Assembly (NCBI GenBank): GCA_024743275.1
Contig: JANSWW010000011.1
Coordinates: 62,001-126,000 of the forward strand
Source: Alphaproteobacteria bacterium
GTDB lineage: Bacteria; Pseudomonadota; Alphaproteobacteria; JANSWW01
Direction of reading: 5' to 3'
Length of the DNA: 64,000 nucleotides
The position numbers and the translations under genes are program-made. Under the pieces are notes generated by a model that saw only the letters and a list, made by a program, of their open reading frames with translations, made no database searches and was not told the DNA's origin. Shown here piece after piece: positions 1-7,767 of the stretch (the first letter of the stretch is position 1; each line of letters opens with the position of its first letter).

Positions 1-1
1 C

Positions 2-628
2 ATCGGGACGAGCACGGCGGCGCGGGAATCGGACCGGCTCTACCGGCTGTTCCACGAGCATCTCGACAAGCTCGATCCGGGCTTCGGCATCGAGGTCATG
101 ACCCTGGAGGCGCCGGCGACCGACGGCATGCTCCCGGATCAGGCGACCCTCGACGCCGCCGACGCCGACCGGGCGGAGACGGAGACCGGACCGTTGGCGG
201 ACCGGCTCGTCAACCGGCTCGGGTCGGAGCGGGTGACCCGTCCGGAGGCCCGCGACCGTCATATTCCCGAACAGGCCGAGGCCATGGTGCCGCTGGATCG
301 GAGTTCCACCGGGTCGGTGGTCCCCTGGGCGGTCGGCAAGGGCAAGGTGCGGCCGCTGCGCCTGTTCAAGAGCCCGGAGCCGGTCGAGGTGGTGGCCATG
401 GTTCCGGACAGCCCGCCGGTGATGCTGTTCTGGCGCGGGACCACCCATCGCATCACCGCGGCGGAAGGCCCGGAGCGGATCGCGTCGGAATGGTGGATCG
501 AGAAGGCGCCCCCGCGCGACTATTACCGGGTGCAGGACGCCGAGGGGCGCCGTCTGTGGATCTATCGCGATCGCCCCTATGGCGGCGAGAGCGAGCCGCG
601 CTGGTATATCCACGGGGTCTTCGCCTGA
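2..628 (+). CDS. imuB: ImuB-like Y-family DNA polymerase homologue, C-terminal part (5' end outside window)
   Basis: The reading frame is open from the first bases of the window and ends at TGA 626-628, so only the C-terminal 208 residues are present. ImuB is a Y-family polymerase relative without its own polymerase activity that links ImuA and the beta clamp to DnaE2 during SOS mutagenesis (family knowledge). The visible part has the usual ImuB tail: a segment reading DRLYRLF then DPGFGIEVM, and a C-terminal region with WWIEKAPPRDYYRVQ and a final RWYIHGVFA. The polymerase core lies upstream. The dnaE2 gene starts 28 bp downstream on the same strand, the standard imuA-imuB-dnaE2 order, which is the strongest support for the call. 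Confidence 0.9.
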   Translation: MGTSTAARESDRLYRLFHEHLDKLDPGFGIEVMTLEAPATDGMLPDQATLDAADADRAETETGPLADRLVNRLGSERVTRPEARDRHIPEQAEAMVPLDRSSTGSVVPWAVGKGKVRPLRLFKSPEPVEVVAMVPDSPPVMLFWRGTTHRITAAEGPERIASEWWIEKAPPRDYYRVQDAEGRRLWIYRDRPYGGESEPRWYIHGVFA

Positions 629-656
629 GGGCGGAGGCCCGAAGGAGGATGCGGCG

Positions 657-3600
657 ATGGCCGGGGGACCGCTCGCCTATGCCGAGTTGCAGGCGACCAG
701 CAATTTCTCCTTTCTCGAAGGGGCCTCCCATCCGGAGGAACTGGTCACCGAGGCCGCGGCCCTTGGTCTCTCGGCGATCGCGGTCACCGACCGGAACTCG
801 CTGGCGGGCGTGGTCCGCGCCCATCTCGCCACCCGGGATCTGCCGATCCGGCTGGTGATCGGGGCGCGGCTCGATCTTCGGGACGCGCCGGCGATCCTCG
901 CCTATCCGCAGGACCGGACCGCCTATGAGGATCTTTCCCAGACGATCACGCTCGGCCGGCGGCGGGTCGAAAAGGGCGAATTCGATCTCTGGCTTTCGGA
1001 TCTCGCGGATCGTGTGGCTGGCTGGCAGATCGTGATCGTCCCCCCCGCCGACCCGGCCCGCATGGATCGAAACTTCGTCGATGATGTGCGGCGGATCTCC
1101 GCCCTCGGCCCGTCGGGATGCCATCTGGCGCTGACCCGCTATCAGGATGGCGAGGACGAGCGGCGGACGGCGCGGCTTCGGGCGGTCTCGTCGGAAACCG
1201 GCGTTGCGCTCGCTGTAACCGGGGACGTGCGTCAGCATGTCCCGGAACGGCGCCCATTGGCCGATGTGCTCGCCTGTATCCGGGAGGGGACGACCCTCGA
1301 GCGGGCCGGGACGCGGCTGTCGCTCAACGCGGACCGGCATGTGAAGCCGCCCCAGGAGATGCTGCGCCTGCATGCCGATCTGCCGGAGGCGGTTACGGCC
1401 GGGGCGCGGATCGCGGGGGCCTGCCGGTTTTCCCTCGACGATTTGCGGTACAGCTATCCCGACGAGGCGACGGAGGAGGGGCGGTCGGCGGACGAGGAAC
1501 TCGCCTATCGCGCCTGGCAGGGGGCGGAACGCCGGTATCCGGATGGTGTTCCCATGGGCGTGAAGGCGCAGGTCGAGCATGAATTGGGGCTGATCGCGGA
1601 GCTCGGTTACGCCCCCTATTTCCTTACCGTATGGGACATCGTGCGCTTCGCGCGGTCGCGGAACATCCTCTGCCAGGGGCGGGGTTCGGCGGCGAATTCG
1701 GCTGTCTGTTACTGCCTCGGCGTGACGGCGGTGGACCCGGCCCACACCGAGCTTCTGTTCGAGCGGTTCGTTTCCGCCGCGCGCAACGAACCGCCGGACA
1801 TCGACGTCGATTTCGAACATGAGCGGCGCGAGGAGGTGATCCAGTATATCTACGAGAAATACGGCCGCGACCGGGCCGGGTTGGCCGCCACCGTTATCAG
1901 CTATCGCCGACGCAGTGCGATTCGCGATGTCGGTAAGGCGATGGGGCTGTCGGAGGACGCGGTCTCGGCCCTGGCGACGACCATCTGGGGCATGCATGGC
2001 GAGGGTCTGACGGCGGAGCAGATCCGCGAAGTCGGGCTCGACCCCGAGGAACGGACGCTGCGGCTCACCCTGCGCCTGGTGGAGGAGCTGATCGGTTTTC
2101 CACGCCATCTCTCCCAGCATGTCGGCGGCTTCGTCATGACCAAGGGACGGCTGGATGCCCTGGTGCCGATCGAGAACGCGGCGATGCCGCACCGCACGGT
2201 GATTCAGTGGGACAAGGACGATCTCGACGCGCTCGGTATTCTCAAGGTGGATGTGCTCGCGCTCGGTATGCTCACCTGTGTGCGCAAGGCCTTCGATCTG
2301 TTGGCGCAGCATCACGGCAAGCCCATGGCGCTGGCCGATGTGCCGGCGGAGGACACGGAAGTCTACGACATGCTCTGCCGGGGCGATTCCCTCGGTGTCT
2401 TTCAGGTCGAAAGCCGGGCTCAGATGGCGATGCTGCCGCGCCTGAAGCCGCGGGACTTCTACGATCTGGTGGTCGAGGTGGCGATCGTCCGGCCGGGGCC
2501 GATCCAGGGCGATATGGTGCATCCCTATCTCAGGCGGCGCACCGGTGAGGAGAAGGTCAGCTTCCCCTCGCCGGAACTGGAGCGGGTGCTCGGCAAGACA
2601 TTGGGGGTGCCTCTGTTCCAGGAACAGGCGATGAAGATCGCCATCGTCGCCGCCGGCTTCACGCCGACCGAGGCGGACCAGTTGCGCCGGGCGCTGGCGA
2701 CCTTCAAGAAGACCGGCACGATCTCGACCTTCCACGACAAGATGATCCGGGGGATGGTCGCCAACGGTTACGACCGCGATTTCGCTGAACGCTGTTTCCG
2801 GCAGATCGAGGGCTTCGGCAATTACGGCTTTCCGGAAAGCCATGCCGCCAGCTTCGCGCTGTTGGTCTATGTCTCGTCCTGGCTCAAATGCCATTATCCG
2901 GAGGTCTTTGCCTGCGCGCTGTTGAACGCCCAGCCGATGGGCTTCTACGCCCCGGCCCAGATCGTCCGGGATGCCCGCGAACATGGGGTCGAGGTGCGGC
3001 CGCCGGACGTCAACCACAGCTTCTGGGACAATAGTCTGGAACCGATCTCCAACCCCGAACCGGGCCGACCGGCCTTCGCCCTGCGGCTCGGGCTGCGGCA
3101 GATCAAGGGGGTGTCCGAGGCGGCGGCGGACCGGCTGGTGGCGGCGCGCAAGGGCGGGTATCCGGAGCCCCGCGCCCTATGGCGGCGGGCGGGGCTTACC
3201 CCGGCGGAAATGGAAATCCTGGCCCGGGGCGACGCCTTCGGCTCGCTCGGCCTCGACCGGCGGCGGGCGCTGTGGGCGGTCCGTGCCCTGGGCGACACGC
3301 CCCTGCCGCTGTTCGCCGCGTCGGGGGCGGAGGTGGTCGGCGCCGAGCCGGCGGTGGTCCTGCCGGAGATGGCGCCGGGCGAACAGGTGGTCGAGGATTA
3401 CGCCAGCCTCAGGCTCACCCTCAGGGCGCATCCGCTGGCCCTGCTGCGCGCCCATCTGACGGCGCAAGGCTGGAGCGACAGCCGGACGCTCAGGGACAGC
3501 GTGAACGGTCAGCGGGTCCGGCTTCCCGGCCTCGCCCTGGTGCGGCAGCGGCCGGGCACGGCCAAGGGTATCATCTTCATCACCATGGAGGACGAGCACG

Positions 3601-3878
3601 GCGTGGCCAATCTGGTGGTCCGCCCGCCGGTCTTCGAACGGTTCCGCAAGACCGTTTTGACCGCCAAGATGCTGGGCGTCGTCGGGCATGTGGAGCGCGA
3701 GGGCATCGTCATCCATGTGATCGTCCGGGAACTGGTCGACCTGACCGGCGATCTCGGCGCCCTCTCGGAGGGCGGGTTCGATGGAGTTCTCGCCCGGGCC
3801 GACGAGGTCCGCCGGCCGACCATCGACCAACGAAAGGACCGCCCGGCGTTACAGCTTTCCAGCCGTGATTTTCACTGA
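657..3878 (+). CDS. dnaE2: Error-prone DNA polymerase DnaE2 (ImuC)
   Basis: This is a 1073-residue C-family polymerase, the translesion enzyme of the SOS mutasome. It begins with a PHP domain (ELQATSNFSFLEGASHPEE, residues about 8-26), then the polymerase alpha core. The catalytic acidic motif DIDVD is at residues 381-385, preceded by the GRGSAANSAVCY segment. A helix-hairpin-helix region (about 770-830) and an OB fold (about 930-1000) follow. The length is typical of DnaE2 and shorter than the replicative DnaE1. ATG 657 is chosen over the in-frame ATG at 579 because GAAGGAGG lies at 641-648 with normal spacing and the earlier start would lie inside imuB. It ends 10 bp from the convergent methyltransferase gene. 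LexA control is expected for the cassette, but its promoter is outside the window. Confidence 0.96.
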   Translation: MAGGPLAYAELQATSNFSFLEGASHPEELVTEAAALGLSAIAVTDRNSLAGVVRAHLATRDLPIRLVIGARLDLRDAPAILAYPQDRTAYEDLSQTITLGRRRVEKGEFDLWLSDLADRVAGWQIVIVPPADPARMDRNFVDDVRRISALGPSGCHLALTRYQDGEDERRTARLRAVSSETGVALAVTGDVRQHVPERRPLADVLACIREGTTLERAGTRLSLNADRHVKPPQEMLRLHADLPEAVTAGARIAGACRFSLDDLRYSYPDEATEEGRSADEELAYRAWQGAERRYPDGVPMGVKAQVEHELGLIAELGYAPYFLTVWDIVRFARSRNILCQGRGSAANSAVCYCLGVTAVDPAHTELLFERFVSAARNEPPDIDVDFEHERREEVIQYIYEKYGRDRAGLAATVISYRRRSAIRDVGKAMGLSEDAVSALATTIWGMHGEGLTAEQIREVGLDPEERTLRLTLRLVEELIGFPRHLSQHVGGFVMTKGRLDALVPIENAAMPHRTVIQWDKDDLDALGILKVDVLALGMLTCVRKAFDLLAQHHGKPMALADVPAEDTEVYDMLCRGDSLGVFQVESRAQMAMLPRLKPRDFYDLVVEVAIVRPGPIQGDMVHPYLRRRTGEEKVSFPSPELERVLGKTLGVPLFQEQAMKIAIVAAGFTPTEADQLRRALATFKKTGTISTFHDKMIRGMVANGYDRDFAERCFRQIEGFGNYGFPESHAASFALLVYVSSWLKCHYPEVFACALLNAQPMGFYAPAQIVRDAREHGVEVRPPDVNHSFWDNSLEPISNPEPGRPAFALRLGLRQIKGVSEAAADRLVAARKGGYPEPRALWRRAGLTPAEMEILARGDAFGSLGLDRRRALWAVRALGDTPLPLFAASGAEVVGAEPAVVLPEMAPGEQVVEDYASLRLTLRAHPLALLRAHLTAQGWSDSRTLRDSVNGQRVRLPGLALVRQRPGTAKGIIFITMEDEHGVANLVVRPPVFERFRKTVLTAKMLGVVGHVEREGIVIHVIVRELVDLTGDLGALSEGGFDGVLARADEVRRPTIDQRKDRPALQLSSRDFH

Positions 3879-3888
3879 TCCGGTTTCG

Positions 3889-4554
3889 TTAAAGGGGCTT
3901 CCGCGCCTTGATGAGATACTGATAGGCGTAGAGCTCGGTCAGCGCGCCGAAGGTCAGCTTGTTGAGCAGCCATTTGGGGCGCCAGGGCTTCATCTTGCCG
4001 GTCCGCTCCAGCCGGACGACCTCGAGACCCGCCCCCCGCACCAGTTCCAGGGCGGTATCCTTCACGAACCAGCGCAGATGGGTGCGGTCCATCAGGCCCG
4101 AAGGCTGATAGTCGAAGCGGCCGTTGAAGACCAGACCGAGCGAAACCTTGTAGTGGCGCAGATTGGGCAACGAAATCACCACCGTCCCACCCGGCCGGAC
4201 CAGCGCGGTCAACTCGGCGAGAACCCGCCAGGGGTCCACCAGATGCTCCAGCACGTCGAGGCAGAGCAGCAGGTCCACTGTTCCAGGCTCGATATCGAGC
4301 GCGATGTTCTCGACATTGCCTGTCCAAACCCGGTCGAGCCTTTGTTCGGCCAGGGCCGCCGCGTCCGTGGCCAGCTCCACTCCACCGGTCCAGGAGACCT
4401 GTCCGGAGCGTTTGAGAGCGCTCAGGGTATCGCCGGCGCCGCACCCGATCTCCAACGCGCGCGTGAACGTCTCCCCCTCGATCAACGGAAAGATCTCATG
4501 GCGTTCGAATTGGTAATAGCCGTCCAGGGTGTTCGAGGGAGATGTTTCGGTCAT
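3889..4554 (-). CDS. Class I SAM-dependent methyltransferase
   Basis: This 221-residue protein carries the Rossmann methyltransferase signature: motif I ALEIGCGAGDTL (residues about 33-44), an acidic residue in VELATDA for the ribose, and the post-I motif DLLLCLDVLEHLVDP followed by RPGGTVVISLPN. This resembles the Methyltransf_11/23 (UbiG-like) group, which often acts on small molecules or sugars in polysaccharide loci. Its start overlaps the stop of the upstream glycosyltransferase gene by 4 bp (ATGA), so the two are probably co-translated. That pairing suggests work on a glycan or glycolipid, but the substrate cannot be read from the sequence. Confidence 0.85.
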   Translation of the reverse strand: MTETSPSNTLDGYYQFERHEIFPLIEGETFTRALEIGCGAGDTLSALKRSGQVSWTGGVELATDAAALAEQRLDRVWTGNVENIALDIEPGTVDLLLCLDVLEHLVDPWRVLAELTALVRPGGTVVISLPNLRHYKVSLGLVFNGRFDYQPSGLMDRTHLRWFVKDTALELVRGAGLEVVRLERTGKMKPWRPKWLLNKLTFGALTELYAYQYLIKARKPL

Positions 4555-5441
4555 GGCCGCTGCTTTGCCAGAAAGCCGCGCGCCGCGTCAATCCGGGCCT
4601 TGAGCAGGGCGGCCCGCCCAGCCCGCCCAAGCAACAGATAAAGCCATCGGCGGGGCCGCGCATGACGCAGGATGGCATCGGCCCGGGCGACCGCCGCATC
4701 CCGCCCGCGCGTCTTTTCCGTATAGACCAGCCGCGACCGGGTGATGGCGGTTTCCTTGAAGGTCGAGACGGCCCTGCCGACGCCGCTGGATCCGCCGCCG
4801 AGATGGCGACAGCGGGCGGCCGGTTCGACGACCAGGCTGTGGCCGGCCTCCCGCAGCCGGCGGCACAAATCGTCGTCCTCGTAGTAGAGGAACAGGTCCT
4901 CGTCGAAGCCGCCCACCGCCCGGAAGGCCGCGAGACGGATCAGCATCACGGCCCCCAGCAGGAAATCGGCACAAGCCGGACCGTCCGCGACCGCCACCCG
5001 CCGCCGGAGCTCCTTGGGCCATGACTCCCGTCGGTCGAGCGAGGCGTTGAACACGGGCTCCGGCGCACCGTCCGCACCGCTCAGATGGGGGGCGGCAATC
5101 GCCGCATCGGCATCACTGTCGAGATAGGCGATCAGCGACAGCAGGGCGTCTTCAGGTACTTCCGCGTCCGGGTTCACCAGCAGCCCATAGGGTGTATCGG
5201 CCAGCGCGAAGCCGGCATTGGCGGCGCTGCCATAGCCCGCGTTGCGGCCCATTTCATGGATCGTCAGGCCGGGCCGGGCCGCCCGCGCCCGGTCGAGCGT
5301 GTCGTCCGTGCTATCGTTGTCGACCAGCACCACACGCACCGCGTTGGGCAGGGCGGTGAGGCAGTCCGCGATCACGGCAGCGCTGTTATAGCTGACCACG
5401 ACGGCGCTGACGCGGCTGAGGGGGGATGGGGCGGGGGTCAC
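4551..5441 (-). CDS. Family 2 glycosyltransferase (WbbL-like)
   Basis: The protein has a GT-A fold glycosyltransferase family 2 domain. It opens with VSAVVVSYNSA, then LVDNDSTDDT, a NAGYGSAAN segment and the metal-binding region LLVNPDAEVPE, followed by ADFLLGAVMLIR and FDEDLFLYYEDDDLCRRL. The latter block is typical of WbbL-type rhamnosyl or related sugar transferases. The frame is open further upstream, to 5675, but that would overlap the divergent aminotransferase gene by about 95 bp. The GTG at 5441 just before the domain gives 296 residues and is preferred. No convincing ribosome binding site was found, so the start is uncertain. It is translationally coupled to the methyltransferase gene (4 bp overlap). 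Confidence 0.82.
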   Translation of the reverse strand: MTPAPSPLSRVSAVVVSYNSAAVIADCLTALPNAVRVVLVDNDSTDDTLDRARAARPGLTIHEMGRNAGYGSAANAGFALADTPYGLLVNPDAEVPEDALLSLIAYLDSDADAAIAAPHLSGADGAPEPVFNASLDRRESWPKELRRRVAVADGPACADFLLGAVMLIRLAAFRAVGGFDEDLFLYYEDDDLCRRLREAGHSLVVEPAARCRHLGGGSSGVGRAVSTFKETAITRSRLVYTEKTRGRDAAVARADAILRHARPRRWLYLLLGRAGRAALLKARIDAARGFLAKQRP

Positions 5442-5579
5442 GACCTTGTATTTGACCGGCGGGCGGGGGGCGGATAGCGTTTCTCGGCGTACGGGACTCC
5501 CCGTCGCCCAACGCGTCGCCAAACCCGTTGCCGAAGCTCCTCTATTCTCCTGAAATCGCCGACAGATTAGGACACCGCC

Positions 5580-6836
5580 ATGCCGACCGCCAGCCCCAAC
5601 ACCGGTCTCGATCTCGATTTCGTCCGGGCGCAGTTTCCGCCCTTTTCCGATCCCGAGACCCGCGATTGGGCCCACATGGAGAACGCCGGTGGGTCCTATG
5701 TCCCGGTTCAGGTGATCGAGCGGCTCGAGACCTTCTACCGCCGCTACAAGGTTCAGCCCTATGCGGACTTTCTACCCTCGGCCAAGGGCGGCGAGATGAT
5801 GGACGAGGCGAAGGCTGCGATGGCGGCCCTCTGCAACGCCGAGCCGGACGAGATGATCCTCGGTCCGTCGACGACCCAGAACACCTATGTCGTCTCCAAC
5901 GCGCTGCGCGGGTGGCTCAAGGCCGGTGACGAGGTGATCGTCACCAACCAGGATCACGAGGCGAATATCGGGGCCTGGCGCCGACTCGCCGAAATCGGCT
6001 GTGTGATCAAGGAGTGGCAGGTCGACCCGGAGACGGCGGAGCTCGATCCCGCCGATCTCGACGGGTTGATCACCGAGCGGACGAAGCTGGTCGCCGTCAC
6101 CCATTGCGGCAATGTGGTCGGCAGCCTGAATGACCTGCCGACGATCGCCGAGAAGGTCCATGCGGTGGGGGCCCTGTTCATGGCCGACGGTGTGGCCGCG
6201 GCGCCGCATCTGCTGCCCGATGTCAAGGCCATGGGCGTCGATATGTACGCTTTCAGCCTCTACAAGACCTACGGCCCGCATCTCGGCTTCTTCTATGTGA
6301 AGCGCGACCATCACGACAAGCTGGTCAACCAGTCCCACTATTTCAAAGCCGGCCATGGCCTGGCCCAGATCGACGTGGCCGGCCCCAATCATGCGGAGGT
6401 GGGCGCGGCCGCCGGTGTCGTCCACTACTACGACACCTTGCACCGACATCATTTCGGCGACGAGGAGGCGGACCTCAGGACCCGCGCCGGCAAGGTGTTC
6501 GACCTGTTCGCCCGGCAGGAGGAGTCGCTGACCGCGCCCGTCATCGACTTTCTGAAGGATCGCCCAGGCGTGCGCCTTTTCGGTCGCAAGACAGCCGATA
6601 GGTCCCTGCGGGCGCCGACCATCACCTTCGCCCACCGGGACCGCAAGTCGGCCGATATCGTGCAAGCGATGCTGGAATGGCGGATCGGAATCCGGCATGG
6701 GGATTTCTACGCCTTGCGCTGTATCGAAGCCCTCGGTCTCTATCCGGAAGATGGCGTTGTTCGCATCTCGCTGCTGCACTACAACACTTCGGAAGAGGTG
6801 GAGCGTCTGCTGATCGGCCTGGACAGGGCGCTCTAG
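5580..6836 (+). CDS. Class V aminotransferase, cysteine desulfurase-like protein
   Basis: This is a 418-residue PLP-dependent enzyme of the aminotransferase class V fold. Visible landmarks are the N-terminal FPPFSDPETRDWAHMENAGGSY block, TNQDHEANIG, VTHCGNVVGSLND and the Schiff-base lysine K229 in FSLYKTYGPH. The C-terminus contains GIRHGDFYA and VRISLLHYNTSEE. These fit the subgroup annotated as cysteine desulfurase-like (VC1184 family) rather than IscS or SufS. No Fe-S assembly genes lie next to it, and the mobile-loop cysteine of true desulfurases is not obvious, so the reaction is uncertain. AGGAC lies just upstream of ATG 5580. Confidence 0.85.
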   Translation: MPTASPNTGLDLDFVRAQFPPFSDPETRDWAHMENAGGSYVPVQVIERLETFYRRYKVQPYADFLPSAKGGEMMDEAKAAMAALCNAEPDEMILGPSTTQNTYVVSNALRGWLKAGDEVIVTNQDHEANIGAWRRLAEIGCVIKEWQVDPETAELDPADLDGLITERTKLVAVTHCGNVVGSLNDLPTIAEKVHAVGALFMADGVAAAPHLLPDVKAMGVDMYAFSLYKTYGPHLGFFYVKRDHHDKLVNQSHYFKAGHGLAQIDVAGPNHAEVGAAAGVVHYYDTLHRHHFGDEEADLRTRAGKVFDLFARQEESLTAPVIDFLKDRPGVRLFGRKTADRSLRAPTITFAHRDRKSADIVQAMLEWRIGIRHGDFYALRCIEALGLYPEDGVVRISLLHYNTSEEVERLLIGLDRAL

Positions 6837-6859
6837 GCTGGAGCCGAAGGGATCAACGC

Positions 6860-7660
6860 ATGGTCGACACCAAAAAGACCGCGGAGGAAATCGTCCGCCG
6901 TCTGCGCGCCGAGTTCCTCGACGACGTGCGGGACCGGATTTCCAACATGAACGTGGCGCTGGCCGAGATCCATGACGGGCAGCAGGATGGCGAGGCGCTC
7001 TACAGCATCCGCCGCGAGGTGCACAGCATCAAGGGCATGGCCGGCGCGTTCGATTTCCCCTCGCTCGGCATCGTCGCCCACCGGATGGAAGACTTCATGG
7101 GCAGCGGCCAGATGAACGGCACGCTCAAGGTCTCCGACATTCAGGAATTCATAGACGCGATGGCCCGCGTCATCGACAGCGGCCAGGACATCGCCGAGGC
7201 GGACCTGATTCCCTTCTTGCGCAGTCTTCCCCAGGATCGGGATTTCATTCCCGACAACATGGAGGTGCTCGACGCCGAGGTTCTGCTGGTCGCCTCAAGC
7301 CGGATGGTCGGCCGGGCCGTGGGGCTGGAGCTCAAGAACTGCGGCTTCCGCCCCGTGCTGATCTCCAACCCCTTCCACGCGCTGGAGACCGCGGCGCGGA
7401 CCAAGCCGGACGCCGTCGTGGTCCAGGCGGTGCTCGACGGAGTGTCGGGCGTCGAAATGTTGCGCTGTATCCATACGCTGCAAGCCACCAGCGACGTCGC
7501 CAAGGTCATTCTGACAAGCTTCGGCAAGGACGATCCGGCGCTCGCCGGTTTGCCGGAAAACACGCACATCATCCGGTTGGGCCCGCATCTCGCCGACGAT
7601 CTCGGCGATCTTCTCAGCACCCTGCCGCTCGACAAGCCGGCGGCGCGCAAGGGCGCCTGA
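6860..7660 (+). CDS. HPt domain protein with degenerate receiver-like domain
   Basis: The N-terminal half (residues about 10-115) is a histidine phosphotransfer domain: REVHSIKGMAGAFDF contains the phospho-acceptor H55 and the K58-G59 that normally follow it. The C-terminal half (about 135-255) has the length and pattern of a response-regulator receiver. However, the acidic pocket reads LLVASSRM instead of two aspartates, the phospho-acceptor position reads VVVQAVLDG with no aspartate, and the conserved lysine is absent. It therefore looks like a pseudo-receiver. GAAGGGATC precedes ATG 6860, 23 bp after the aminotransferase gene. Nothing adjacent names its partner kinase. It could be a brake or scaffold in a phosphorelay (inference). 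Confidence 0.8.
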   Translation: MVDTKKTAEEIVRRLRAEFLDDVRDRISNMNVALAEIHDGQQDGEALYSIRREVHSIKGMAGAFDFPSLGIVAHRMEDFMGSGQMNGTLKVSDIQEFIDAMARVIDSGQDIAEADLIPFLRSLPQDRDFIPDNMEVLDAEVLLVASSRMVGRAVGLELKNCGFRPVLISNPFHALETAARTKPDAVVVQAVLDGVSGVEMLRCIHTLQATSDVAKVILTSFGKDDPALAGLPENTHIIRLGPHLADDLGDLLSTLPLDKPAARKGA

Positions 7661-7767
7661 CCGGGGTCTCCGTGTCATTTCTGCATTGCGTGGTGTCGCT
7701 TGGTGTTGACGCTCGCCGGTACAGTATGCTCTGCGCATAGGGTGCCGTTGCGAAGGGACCCAAGCCG

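Noticed and set aside
453..3017. Long minus-strand open frame of 854 codons
   Set aside because: It is antisense to dnaE2 and imuB and arises from the high GC of codon third positions; the translation is rich in Arg, Gly and Pro with no family pattern.
5442..5675. N-terminal extension of the glycosyltransferase
   Set aside because: It would overlap the divergent aminotransferase gene and adds low-complexity residues before the conserved start of the GT2 domain.
7661..7767. putA promoter with TTGACG and TATGCT
   Set aside because: The spacing is only 13 bp, so I do not call a promoter.
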